Shown: positions 31,581 through 43,003 of the stretch, one piece after another
Layout: each line of letters opens with the position of its first letter
How positions within the stretch are numbered: the stretch's first letter is position 1
Assembly: GCF_019649055.1 (NCBI RefSeq)
Contig: NW_026570389.1
Coordinates: 154,710 to 218,709, forward strand
Reading direction: 5' to 3'
Source of the DNA: Paramacrobiotus metropolitanus
Lineage: Eukaryota > Tardigrada > Eutardigrada > Parachela > Macrobiotidae
DNA: 64,000 nt
Program-made: the position numbers and the translations under genes
The notes under the pieces: generated by a model
Told to the model about the DNA's origin: nothing
What the model saw: only the letters and a program-made list of their open reading frames with translations
Database searches by the model: none

Positions 31581-32335
31581 ATGGAGACGATAATTAGTGT
31601 TATCCTACTGCTTCTGTCCGTAGCCGGATTAAACGGTAGTCCACCGAAAAAAGAATGCCTGGTTCAAGGACCAATAACGCTGCCCGATGGAAAGAATATT
31701 ACCGGATCGAGGAATGTGGGCGGATGCACATGCAAGGAAGTGTTTGACCAAGAGTTTAATCCTAACGGTAAATATTTCCTCTTTGTTAGACTCAATATGT
31801 CACCATGAAATTTTTGCAAGGGATTTTTAAGTACTTCGTCGTGTCGCTATAATTCAAATTATAAAGCATCAGTAATTACATTCTACATTTAAAAAAAAAC
31901 ATTTATAGCAGTAATAATGCATGGCGACGGAAAATAATTTAATAATTTCGACGTTTATTACCTGCATGGTATGCATATACGTAATAATCCTAAGTTTCTG
32001 GTTTTATTTTGTTCTTGTGCCTTTGTTTCTTTTTGCGATGAAAGTTTTCATTTAATGGCAGTGATACAGTTATGTGAGATACTATGATATTAATAGTGCA
32101 AGACGATGTGGGCGTCACGTGTAACAAGGACGGCTCCTGGAGTCTGAAGCAAGATCGTTGGCAGTTCGCCTACTGCGTGGACAAGCAGGGCAACCAGGTC
32201 AGCGAGGTGGTCGTTCAGGAGCACTGGAGTCTCCAGTGCGATCCGGTTCCGCGTATGCCGGCAACAGTACCGCCCCTGCGTCCCCGGAAGCCGACTTCCC
32301 GCCGTCCATCCGCTGGCGCGGCCTCGCATAGCTGA
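31581..32335 (+). CDS. Secreted thyroglobulin-type-1-like protein, gene 1
   Basis: Exon 1 (31,581-31,767) encodes a signal peptide (METIISVILLLLSVAGLNGS), then CLVQGPITLPDGK, and a GGCTCKE word. A 335-bp intron with GTAAAT donor, phase 1, leads to exon 2 (32,103-32,335). Exon 2 has the pattern of a thyroglobulin type-1 repeat: TCNKDGSWSLKQ, then AYCVDKQGNQ, then a last Cys (LQCDP). Such domains are cysteine-rich, extracellular, and often inhibit cysteine proteases. The usual CWCV core is reduced to a single Cys (AYCV). The C-terminal tail is Pro/Arg/Ser-rich. It faces a second copy tail to tail at 33,455-34,092. Confidence 0.75.
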
Positions 32336-33454
32336 AAGCCGTGCAGAAACAGAAACATTAACCCAATTCATGCATATGCTTTCTGCTATCAATGTTGATT
32401 CAATAGCATCAGTCGTTGTGGCTTCTCTTATCACCGAGAGTCCGAGACCAGAATTAATGGGAAAGCAGAATAATCATATGAAGTTTTAAAGCAATCCGTT
32501 ATTCTTGCGTTGAGTGTTTGGTAAGCTCTTTTGCTAGATACTTGTGTTAGCCCATACAGTATACTTGTGTTATACGATTAAATGATAGAAGATAATTCCA
32601 AGGGGTGGTCACCGGCGCTCGTTTTGAACTGGTTGTCTGCATGTCACAGCATGTGCCTAATGTTTTGTCTTTGATTGTTGAATTCGGGCGACTGTATTAC
32701 TTTAGTGCTCAAGTTCTCTTTAATATTCGTATTTTACTAATTTTATCCAGTTCATCCTGGGAACAATATCTAAAATTTTTATTTAATGTAAAAAAATAGT
32801 TCTATCGGCGCTAAATCAGATACTAGTACTCGTAATACGACTGACATAGTAGAAAAACATATGGGCATTCGATGGCGAATAATATTTTTGAAAATTATAT
32901 ATATTTTTTGTTTTAGTGTCAAGGTCAACAAAGTCATTTAAGAGACATAATTATTACCCTACATTATGTACAATCAATCGCTGATGCCGTTTTGCCAGAT
33001 CGTGCATAATTGGCTTTCAAACTTGAATAAGTCGCAATTGTTTGTGACAGCAATTTTGGACTTCCCATTTTACTGTGATTCACGATGTTACGCAATCTTC
33101 TGTATACCGTAGTACTGTATACCGTAGTACGGTCGTTAATAAATCATTAGCGTGCAGTAAATGCAGCCGTTCTGCCGCATTCAGTTTGTTAAAGAAACAT
33201 TAACAGTATTCAGGATGAAATTTCGTAGCGCTGTCACCAACTCCACCGCCCAAACAGAAAAAATTTATTGTTATTGAGTAAACATTCGGCATCCATAATC
33301 AAAATAAGCAACCAAATTAGGACTCATCCAAATTTTTAAACACACTGATCAGCAATGTTATTGCATTAAATATTGTTTAGGATATCTTCTGAAGTTGCCG
33401 CAGACGGCATCAAATTAGATCGGTCTACGGAGTGGTTCATGAACGGCGTGCAAC
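32336..33454. other. Spacer between the two convergent thyroglobulin-like genes
   Basis: AT-rich; no coding exon seen. Part must be the two 3' UTRs. Confidence 0.5.
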
Positions 33455-34092
33455 TTAATCGCATTTCAGCTCCCCAGGACGCTCGATTTGCTTTTCGGTA
33501 ATCTGGTTACCGTTCTTATCCACGCAATACGCCGATCGCCACTGCATCTGTCGCGGTCGCCATGTCCCGTCGTCATTGCACTGCGGGAACGCTTTGTCCG
33601 CAACTGTACAGTGCACATAAATATTACGTATCAGAACGACTATCAAAACTACATTAAAAGAAAGTATTTATAGTACTTAACATACTTAATTAGTTGCTTA
33701 TAGTACTTATAGTACTTAATTATAAATACTTCTGGTACTTATAGTAAGTACTTAATTAGCTGCTCTCGGCATGTTCCCATATATATTGGTTGTACCGGTT
33801 ATTGAATGAAAATATAATTAATATCACGTGCGTAAGAAGCTGCTACGAAGCACATGTGTATTTTGCAGTGCGTGATCAAAAGCGTACTTCGTGGGTCAAA
33901 CTCCTCCTTGTAAGCCTCCTTGCACGTGCAGCCGCCCACATTGCGCGTTCCCTGGATTGCCTTCCCATTGGGTAAAGTCATAGGTCCGAACACCAGGCAT
34001 TTCTTCTGCGTTGGGGAAGCGCACAACGCTACTCCCGCCATCAATAAAAGCACTCCTAGGATTGCGGTGTGCATGTCGGAAATGGTTGGCAC
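33455..34092 (-). CDS. Secreted thyroglobulin-type-1-like protein, gene 2
   Basis: Exon 1 (34,092-33,888; a second ATG at 34,074 is equally possible) has a signal peptide (MHTAILGVLLLMAGVALCAS), CLVFGPMTLPNGK and NVGGCTCKE, closely matching gene 1. After a 284-bp phase-1 intron with GTACGC donor, exon 2 (33,603-33,455) has FPQCNDDGTWRPRQ, AYCVDKNGNQ and LKCD, a good thyroglobulin type-1 pattern. It ends after LKCD and lacks gene 1's basic tail. The intron contains repeated TAGTACTTA words. The pair is an inverted tandem duplication with identical exon layout. Confidence 0.78.
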
Positions 34093-34180
34093 GCTTTAAT
34101 TTAGCACTTGCACGATTCGACGGAAATTTGTTGAATGTGAAAAATGTAATATTTGACACAAACCAAATCAAAGGCCCGGT

Positions 34181-34190
34181 ATTTTATACC
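34181..34190 (-). promoter_or_regulatory. TATA box of thyroglobulin-type-1-like gene 2
   Basis: GGTATAAAAT on the minus strand lies about 90 bases upstream of the first ATG. Confidence 0.5.
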
Positions 34191-34546
34191 GTAAATTGAA
34201 ATTTATTACAACACACTGTTTGAATTCCAGGACAGCTGACTTCCGTCTGCTTTTTTTGCTTCCCAGAGGCGGTAATAATTACTGTTACTTTCGACATGCA
34301 TATCATTAAGCATTGGGCAGAAAGCGTATAGTGAGTGTATGAGACGTTCTGGCACTTAAGCGGTCCGATTTCAAGTTTTTATATACGAGGAACTGATTGT
34401 AATTAAAATATGGCGATCGCAATTGCGGGCGGCGGAATACACGGAAATTATGTTATAAATTGCCCTGAATGACAGTTATAGAGGTTGGTCAGAAATGATT
34501 GACAGCTGTTACGACTGACGATAAGTGTATTGACGATAATTTTGAG

Positions 34547-36121
34547 AAGATCAGCCGGCCACCAGTGAAGGCGGAATACCAGGAAACTCATCTGAACAAC
34601 TTCTCACATCTACCACAATAAACACATCATCCACTACTAGTTCTCCTAAACCACATTTTATATCCAGGACAACCACAACTACCGCCGTTCCGAAAAAACT
34701 CTCTACAGTCAGCAGGACATCCACGACTAACTACATCCACGACTCCACTAAGCTAAGCTACATCCACGACTCCGCGCCAAGCAACCGTGTTTCTAGTGAC
34801 GATCATGTGACGTCCAACCTGGATGCGGAGATATTGACTAGTGTGCCAAATTTTAAAGAATTACCCGCACTCAACCAACAATTTCCAGTGAGGGCCACTG
34901 ATGTTGTTAAAAAATTTAATGTGGATCCGAGTAATTGTGAGTACTACTTGCCCATGCATGTGGACAAGCACTCAGCTATTCGGATCCATTTAGATCCGAA
35001 ATTTATGCTAGTAGTTTATCAACGTTATCAATGTGATTGCAGTTCAGGGAACCGTCTACTACAGTTTCCGACCACTCCCAGCCGGACAAAACTTTTATAG
35101 CATAGCTTTGGGTCGGTTAGTATTGTACGTCTTCGATCGTCAGGTCCTTTTAGGACAAGGGGATTCCCGCTTCGTGTATGAACACCAAATACGAACACCT
35201 GCACACAGTCTGATTCGTTTTAACTGTTCTAAATTGACACACTGGTTGTCGTTTTCATCCGGACTTGACCTTCCATATCTCAAATTTGGATACGGTGAAG
35301 TTGTGGAAGCTAATGTTTTATTTTATTTTTCCCTCAACACGAAAACTCTTACCAACCCGAGGACCTGGTGGACCGGCGAAACGGACGTCGTAAGCATTGC
35401 CGATAATGTCGTTTTGTTGGTAAATCCGGTTGGAGCAACCTACCACTTATGGAAGACCTTTCCTCTCCTTTTGACAAATCAGCCTACGCTACTCCATCCT
35501 CTATTAGACCGAAGTGAGGGCCTGATCGACCCTGTCACTGCTTGGCTCTACGAAGAGGTTAAGCCATTTCAACTGCCTGATGAGGCGATCTCGGCCCTCA
35601 CATATTCAATGGACACTCCGGGTTGCGCACTGCACAAGATCTTGGCCAACCAAACCGACAACAGGCACGTGTATTTTTACACTTTCATACCAGCACATCT
35701 AACGGAAGGTTTCATGGTAATGGAGATTTGGCCCAAGGGGCACTATAGCGGCGTGCATGATCATGGTCGTGCAGTTTCAGTGATCAAGATCTTACACGGC
35801 ACGATTAAACTGGAGTGGTACAATCCGATCGCCAGTTGTTCCGAGAAGCCTGTGCTAGTAAAATCGCAGGAGTTTTCTGAGGGTGACCTCACGTGGACGA
35901 GCTCCGATATGTACCAAACACACCGGGTGACCAATGAATACGGTGATACTGCCGTCGTTTTTGTGCAACTCTACCAAAATGCTGGATTCAGAGATCACTT
36001 GAATCGATACCAAGGAAAATCGCGTAGCCCATACACTGATGATATTTCATCTGCGTGGAATATACCATACTCTAAAATGGACGGCGACATCATGCAAGAA
36101 TACAGGACTCAACAATGTTAA
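34547..36121 (+). CDS. Cysteine-dioxygenase-like cupin protein, gene 1 (5' exons not found)
   Basis: Exon D (34,547-34,936) is a Ser/Thr-rich linker starting at an acceptor-like TTTTGAG. A 106-bp phase-1 intron (GTGAGT..CAG) leads to the last exon (35,043-36,121). This has a beta-rich domain with PLPAGQNFYSIALG and SLIRFNCSKLTHW, then a cupin. WPKGHYSGVHDHG (His pair at 35,756-35,764), VIKILHGTIKLEWYNP and YQTHRV match the metal-binding pattern of cysteine dioxygenases, which oxidise thiols using iron held by three His. Substrate is unknown. The exon borders match the paralogue at 36,701-39,363 in position and phase, but CUB-like and LDLa-like exons are not seen upstream, so the gene is either 5'-truncated or its start lies further away. 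AATAAA is at 36,224. Confidence 0.75.
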
Positions 36122-36145
36122 AAACTACCTGCAACTATTAACAAT

Positions 36146-36176
36146 GTTCTATGGCAACGGTATTTTGCCATAGAAC
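36146..36176 (+). other. Perfect 12-bp hairpin in the 3' UTR of the cupin gene
   Basis: GTTCTATGGCAA and TTGCCATAGAAC flank a 7-base loop, 24 bases after the stop codon. It could be a 3' UTR control structure; it may equally be chance or a small insertion. Confidence 0.6.
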
Positions 36177-36700
36177 AAAAATGCCACCGTTTCCTAAAGC
36201 GTCGGCAAATTTGTCGAAAAAAAAATAAAACATGCGAAACATGCGCTATCGTCCTTTGTAAAATATGCATGTTTTGTGCATCTACGCTTATCGATGTATT
36301 CAGGAATCGCGAAGTCGGATGATTGACAGAATCTTTCTTTTGGGGGTAAATGAAATTAATAGAATAAATAAACTACTGTGTATTTTTGATTTGTTCTGTA
36401 CACTTGTTTTTGAAGTAAAATTTGCAGAATATAAACTGCAACACCAATCTACTTCTTGTTTGCTGTATTTCTGTTACAGACTGTTTTAAAAAAGGTTCGG
36501 TTTGGACACTGGACACACATTTATCAGCATATAACCAGTAGGCCGACCAATTTTTGTAGCAATTTACTGGATTTTCATGGTCTTGAAGCAGGCGTTTTAA
36601 CACTGCTTGAATAAAAAAAAAGAACATTGTTTCTGGTTAAGAATGAAAACAAGGTGCATTCAAACTGCATATAAGCGAATTAAGTGGCATTTTTAACCCA

Positions 36701-39363
36701 TTAACAGCGCTTGTTGCGGTACTCTTGGAAAACCTTGCCATTAGGACCGAGAATTTCTGCAATCCTTAGATCGGTGGTTGGAAAGAATCTTCCCAGAGAC
36801 GAATTATTCGGCTGCACATAGTAAAAGAAGTCCTCTTTCACTGTGTCCTTTTTGTGCTGCTCACTTTCATAACGATAAGCCTGAATCGTGATAGCGGTTA
36901 CACGTGGATCGACATTATGCAGCTTGTGTGTCTGGTACATATCCGACCACATCCAAGTGATATTCCCGGCATAGAACATCTGCGATCGGACCAACACCGG
37001 CTGCTCGAAACTCTTATCGACAATGGGATTATACCATTCCGACTTTATGGAGCCCTGCAGGACCTTCCGCCCCTGCAGGAAAACCGTGGCGTGGTACCGG
37101 GCTGAAATTCCGGATGAATGACGTCGACTGGCTATTGCCATGGAATGCGCGACTGGCTATTGCCAGGTTTCCTCCTCCGGTGTTATTAGACCGGAAGAGC
37201 CTTCTGCTTCAATATTCTCCAGGATATCGCCTATCAAGGCCTGACTGGCGACCGTGAGGAAAATCTCCGTTTTGGATAACGTGTGCTCGCGGGTTCGCTC
37301 GTTCGGTTTAATGATGACCGGCGAGTAATCCAACAACAACGGCAACTCATGTTTTTTCATTGGATCAACTAGCGCGACATTATCGCACACGGCCACGCGG
37401 CCGATGTCATTGATAGCCTGATCGTGGTTGCCGTCTACCGTCGACGCAAACTCGAAGAGAACGTTGCTGGTCATGTGATAGCCCCATCCGAATTTAATAA
37501 ACGGGGGTATGTCACCTTCGCGGCGAGAGGAAAAGGTTACCCAGTGAGTTATCTGCGAACAGTTGGGATGGATTAGGCTGTAGACCGGGCTGCGCTGTCT
37601 CTTTTCCAAATAGTCATGGGGGCCTTCCTCACCCACATAGACCTCGCGGTCTTTAACATAAAGAACGATGTCGCCCAGAACAATGCGGTAAAACGTCTGT
37701 CCTGGCAAAAGCGGCTTCAGAACAAACGTTATAGTTCCTTTACCTGAAAATAGCCAGCCATAGCATACAGTTACTTCACAAGGCGGAGATAAGGTATTAC
37801 AATACAGGAATCCGGCGAACACTGCCCTTTACAAAATTACTCGTATGTTCGCTATGATCGGTAGGCTGTTGTACGCGAGCATATGAATTGAGGGCGCGCT
37901 CGTTCACCAAAAGACAAACCTTTCGCACGAATTTACCCTTATTAGGATGAAGATCAATATGCTGTACTTCCACCGGTGGCACTACGGGCCGTCTTCGCGT
38001 TGTTGGTTTCTCTGTTGTCGGTTGGTTTGTTGGGGGCGTTGAATGGTCCTGTTCACACCATGTGCACCATGGTGGATGTTTATGGTGGATGTGCACCATG
38101 GTGGAATTGTTAATCTGTTTGAAGTCTTCAGGATCTGCTGACGATACAAAATTAAAACATGCAACGATATATCATGTATACATATTCGTTAGTGTTCGGC
38201 ATCAGGCTTATTCTAATTTGATTTGTTTCGTTACTGCATGTGCGCGATCTTACAGATACAGTACTGCATATAAGCCACACTCATGAGCCACAGAACTCAA
38301 GACATAATAATTTGTGAATCACTCAGTCGGCTTATTTCTAACCAGAGGTCGAAAGCTGCCATTGTTCGTAATAACATTTATACATCCCCAGTGGCGTAAC
38401 GAGCCTAATAATTTGGGGGCCACGGCCCACCCCAAACGAAAAGTTACAGCATAAAGTCTATGGGAACGGCCTACCCCAAAGCCAGTACTTGTGGCCCACC
38501 CCAAACCTATGAGCTCGTTACGCCGCTGTACATCCCTGATTCAACATACCACAAGGCTGTACTTCTAGTACACTGTTAGGATCCAGCCGTTCGACGTATG
38601 CATCCGGACAGCTGACTCGGTCAGTATCAGCGTCGTTACACATAATGGCCTTGGGAATGTATCCTTCAAGTGCCTCGCACAGAACTTCGTTGGACAGTTT
38701 GCTGCCTGTAACGTAATTATATTTTCAAGTACAGTGTCAGACATATTGGCTCTTCGTAACAGGTTTGCCCTTCTCAGTGTGCCCGCTTACTTTCGGTGGT
38801 CAGAAGCGTGTAGTCCAGCCAGATTTCGTGAAACGGATTGTCTTTCTGCTGCGGTCCGCCTCCTATGAAGATCGTCAGGGACGGAGTCCGGTCATAACGG
38901 GAGCGTACTTGCGCTACAGATAGAAAGGGACTGTTGGGGATGTTAAGGATTTTGCCACCGGAAATTTGTTTGATTAGCTCGTGGTGGCCTTCCATCGTCT
39001 CGAAGATTTCTAGCCCCTGATTATCGCCAATATAAGAAACTCTGGCAAAAGCAATGTTACTATAGCTTGACATCTGTACTTCAAGTATGTAGTACTGAAG
39101 AAATAATTACATGTTAAATAAAATTAATATGCTTTTTGTCCTGTTATTGCAAAAAAATTAAAATTGCTTTGTTTGAGTTGTGTTTTACGGAATATGAAGG
39201 TATATGGCTGATTCCGTTCTGCAACCGCTGGGCATAGTCAGTGCTACACTGCAGTTTATTTTCGGAACTTGTAAAAAACGCAGTCGTCCAACACGGCGGT
39301 CCGGCTCCGAAGAGTCGGGACAAGGCAGAACGTAGGTGCCACCACAAAAGTTTTCAAGCCGAA
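36701..39363 (-). pseudogene. CUB-LDLa-linker-cupin gene 2, 3' part damaged
   Basis: Five exons join in consistent phase: A 39,363-39,189, B 39,065-38,791, C 38,705-38,550, D 38,137-37,937, E from 37,743. A and B look like a divergent CUB domain (FCGGTYVLPC, INCSVALTMPSGC, GLEIFETMEG). C matches an LDL-receptor class A repeat (LCEALEGYIPKAIMCNDADT, then SCPD). D is a Thr/Pro/Arg linker, and E has the beta-rich domain (LLPGQTFYRIVLG, THWVTFSS). The cupin part (YNPIVDKSFEQP, MYQTHKL, FQEYRNKRC) continues in another frame after 37,157. About 40 residues before it are missing and the HDH pair is absent. A 16-base word CGACTGGCTATTGCCA is repeated at the junction near 37,130. The first exon with signal peptide is not found. 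So the gene is probably dead or has lost cupin chemistry. Confidence 0.65.
38389..38528. mobile_element. hAT-type MITE, 140 bp
   Basis: Ends CAGTGGCGTAACGAGC and CAGCGGCGTAACGAGC (inverted) fit hAT-type termini, and an exact 8-bp target duplication TACATCCC flanks it (38,381-38,388 and 38,529-38,536). It sits in the intron between exons C and D of the CUB-LDLa-cupin gene. It has no coding capacity. Confidence 0.88.
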
Positions 39364-40179
39364 CTGAAAACAGAATAAAATTTGTAACATCATGTACATG
39401 TACAACCAATCTAAAACTATAGCCAGTTCCAGAATTCCAATTATATTTCGAGAACAACAGAAGGCTTCATAAAACTACATCTGGTTCCGACCTGTGCTGC
39501 GGTAAGGTCGGCCTAAAAAAGAATTATTTATTCATATTTTTTATTCATTTATTTTGCCGTGTGCAGCACAGTATAATACGCACTACCGCCACTACGTATA
39601 CCTAAATATTTCAAGCACCAAGGGTAGAAGAAACCGTAGCATCGAGACCGACACGGTAGAGTTTTATAAAGCCGGCAAAAGTATAACATAATAATTCTAA
39701 AGGCATCTTGTGAGCGATGCTCGCCTTTAGAATTATTGCGAGTAAATTAAGTAGACATAATAATTTAATTATTTTATGTTTTCTTTACCTTCATTATCCA
39801 ATGGCATCTTCACAGCATTACAGGCCAAAGCGCAGAAACATGTCGCTGATATTAAAGAAAACAACACAATTTGACTGGGCCCCATGGTTGCGCAAAGGAG
39901 GAAATTGCAGGCTTTTGACTCGCTGGATACAGCGTGCGTAATTAATTAGAACACCTTTGATTGTTTAACCAAGCCTTATAAGCGGCATCGCAACCCTTTG
40001 GACTATCGTTATTACTCTGTTTTTATGTAGTAGCCGCTAATACGACAACATGCTTTGGTTTTCCGCGCTCTGTTAGCTTTGGCTAAGCATCACAAAGCCA
40101 CTTGACAAAATCAACGTCATCCCCGGGGATAAAAATCTCTGTAATGCTAAAGTACGAAAATTGACGAGAGAAGTTCGTC
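39364..40179. other. Intergenic
   Basis: The missing first exon of the CUB-LDLa-cupin gene should lie here or further right, but I cannot identify a signal-peptide exon. Confidence 0.4.
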
Positions 40180-41285
40180 CGTCCATTCCCAGAGGGATCG
40201 ATGCACTATGCTGGTAGTGGTCGGTGGCAGCGTGCAAACGATGCTGCCCGCGGCGTATTCAGGCTTAAGCGGGCAAGATCGTGAATGGGATGACGCTCAT
40301 GCCATTTATCCTTGGCTTTGATCAGCAGCTTTTTGCCGCGATGTTGTTCACATATTCCTGAAGGACCTGCTTTGTTGAATATACTCCTTACCAGATAACC
40401 GGTAGTGCGGGCGGAAAGCGTCTGTTGTCTGCAGCCCAGAAATTTTTAGATGACGAGTATTGTGCGCTGCTGCGCCTTCCGATCCTCTATTTAAATGTAG
40501 TAGTTCAGCCGGCTGTTGTCGTATTTTAGGATGAGTCATCAAACGTTCGGGCAAGCGTCGCTTCGATCAATACACCTTATAAATTTAATGCTGCATGACC
40601 GCCAGTCGCCGAATTTGTGATTGCAGTAGTGTTTAATATTTTTCTTCCCTTGTGAATTGCAGTTCGCCACAGCAGCCATGGTCTTTTTGCAGAATGTCCG
40701 GCGCTGGATAAATGCAGTGCTTCAGTTGTTTCCATCGGTGTGCTGATTGCACGGGCGACGCCCGACGCTGCATCGATGCATCATTTAAGCAGTTATACAC
40801 AGCATGAAAGCACTGTAGCAATTCTGACACATCGATCAAATCCGATACCGGATTTGCCTGATGTAACGGATCTGCTAAATGCTTTCAAGAAGATGACTGT
40901 AATTTACAAGCAATTGAAGCGGCAGAGAGAGCAGTTTGCCAATTATTACTGGTAGCGTGGTATATAATCGTACCAACCCGCGTTCATTTAATGGTTGCCC
41001 TCTTTCATTTTGTGGTAGCTGACCTGGACACCTTCGTGCACAACAAGAATCAAAGAAAGCTTAGGGAGTACAGGAAAAATGAAATTCAACATCAGGACGA
41101 TTTTATAATTTGTGGTTTATAAGTTGGTTGACGGGGCGTACCTCGTCGAACAACTTATAACCAGAACCAGCAGTCCAGCAATCCCACAAAAAAACACGGC
41201 GCAATTAAGGCCTGCACGACAGTGCACGTGCCGTCGCCACAACGCCGATGACCTCTAACGGTAAGCCTAGTCAGTTATCCTTTTT
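40180..41285 (+). repeat. Interspersed repeat family, copy B
   Basis: About 1.1 kb, matching copy C (57,278-58,450) throughout. Both have a pyrimidine-rich acceptor (TTGCAG or TTTCAG) before TTCGC(C/T)ACA and end near CTAACGGTAA. A 71-codon frame at 40,740-40,955 ends in a basic helical stretch and is not preserved in C. The family may be a duplicated spliced gene or a non-autonomous element; ends and target duplications are not clear. Confidence 0.6.
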
Positions 41286-41500
41286 CTTATGTTTTCTTTG
41301 TGTACAGTTTTCTTGCCTCTTATTGTAAGAAGTAATGAGCCTTAACCGTGTGCACGACCACCCCACTATTTCCCTGTACAGCGCTTGCGCAGGTAAAATT
41401 TCAGAAGAGAGTTATACATAGGCACATACAGGAGCGCACGTCTTTTACGCTTGTATTACGTTTTCTTGAGCTATTTCAGCCGTTAGTTGCATACCAGACT

Positions 41501-41760
41501 GTAGAGAATTTAATTCTCTACAATTCAGTATATAACTGGCCCAGGAAATATAAGCTGAGCAATGCAAAAAGAGTTCTACCGAAAATATCTAAATTCCAAC
41601 CGCTGAACCACCTTGCCAACACCCTCGTTTGGCAGTTCAGTGCAGCAATGCAGTACAAGACTATTTTGTTTAATGCTTTCTGAAACTGTTTCAGAAAGTT
41701 TTGCTTGACAGATTCTGCATCTAAATGTAGAGAAAAAAATTCTCTACGTTTTACTTTCCA
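41501..41760. repeat. Cluster of short perfect palindromes
   Basis: Near 41,501, TGTAGAGAAT/ATTCTCTACA; at about 41,678-41,700, CTTTCTGAAAC/GTTTCAGAAAG; near 41,730, GTAGAGAA/TTCTCTAC. Two share the same arm sequence. No element boundaries are evident. Confidence 0.5.
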
Positions 41761-43003
41761 CCTGACAGTTCAATCTTTCCTGCAAAACTGTCACGTCTTG
41801 GCACAGATGTTTATTGTGCCACTCTGGCCGGATAGATACTGAATCATGAAATACTCGTAGTACCACATAAAATGCGTCCTCTACAGGTCAACACAGCCAT
41901 GCGGGTTGCTACGCGCTAATATGGCGCGTAGCCACTACACTACAAAAACTTTAAAATAAAAGAAACGCCGATTTCTCCCATAGAGGCGATGATAGAGTCC
42001 CATGCTTTCCCTCGTCCGAAATATTCTGTGCACAGTGCACTACAAAGCCCGCATGCACGCGGGTATTGCTCATTACGGTATACTGAGTATACCGAGAAAC
42101 GTACGAACTAAAGTTCATTATACCGATACGGCGATACCGGTGTCTTCACTTATAAATTGTACGCGTATAATTTCCGGGGCAGGGGATAAAAGGTGGCAGT
42201 GGCACCTGCCACTGGCAACTGCCACCGGCAATGGCAGTTGCCACCACGTGTTCTGGCAAGCGATAAAAGGTGGCAGTTGCCAGAAACCGGGAATCCACGT
42301 AAAGTTATTTTGGCACGCCATTTAAAACAAGAACTCAACCGGATTAGCTACAAAAAAGGTGGAAACTGTTTGGCTGTCATAAAGCATCTATAGTGGCGTA
42401 TTTGTTCTCAGCAATCTACTTGAATCCTTCAGGTTTTACAATTTTCTTAGTTTTCTTAGGGTTGTTTCTTAGGTTGTGTTAGGTTTTCTTTAGTTGAAAG
42501 TTCTGGAAAAGGTGATGAGATTGGCAGTGGTTATGGTAATGCTCCGATACATGGGAAACATGACAGTACCGGTTTGTCGTTTTTCCAGTTTTTAGTTACT
42601 TATGGTTTCTTTGCTTTTTTGGCTTCGTGAGTGCCTTACCTTTAAAAGTCAAAAAAATCAAAGCTATGCTAACGTTAAGTAGAACTGCAACATAAACTTA
42701 TACTGCGCTGTGCATTGTCAGCAAAATTTTTTTATTTACTAGCCTTATTTATCGCAACAATTCTAAAGTACAGCTTACACTTCTAGAAAGCTTGGGGCTT
42801 AAAAGACTCCCGAAAACCTTAGCAAGCATAAGGACCCTAAGAAATCTGTCAAATGAAGCAAATCTAACGAAGTTCAAGTAACCAAAGAGACGAAAAAAAC
42901 CTCCAAACCTAAAATAGACGAAACGGACAAAAGCGTCAAAACAAAACAAAAATCAAACTGTATAACAGCGATACGGCAGCCGCTACCAACCTTGTTACGA
43001 CCA

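Noticed and set aside
42118-42393. Frames across the left MULE arm
   Set aside because: They translate the palindromic GGCAGTTGCC arm and are not genes.
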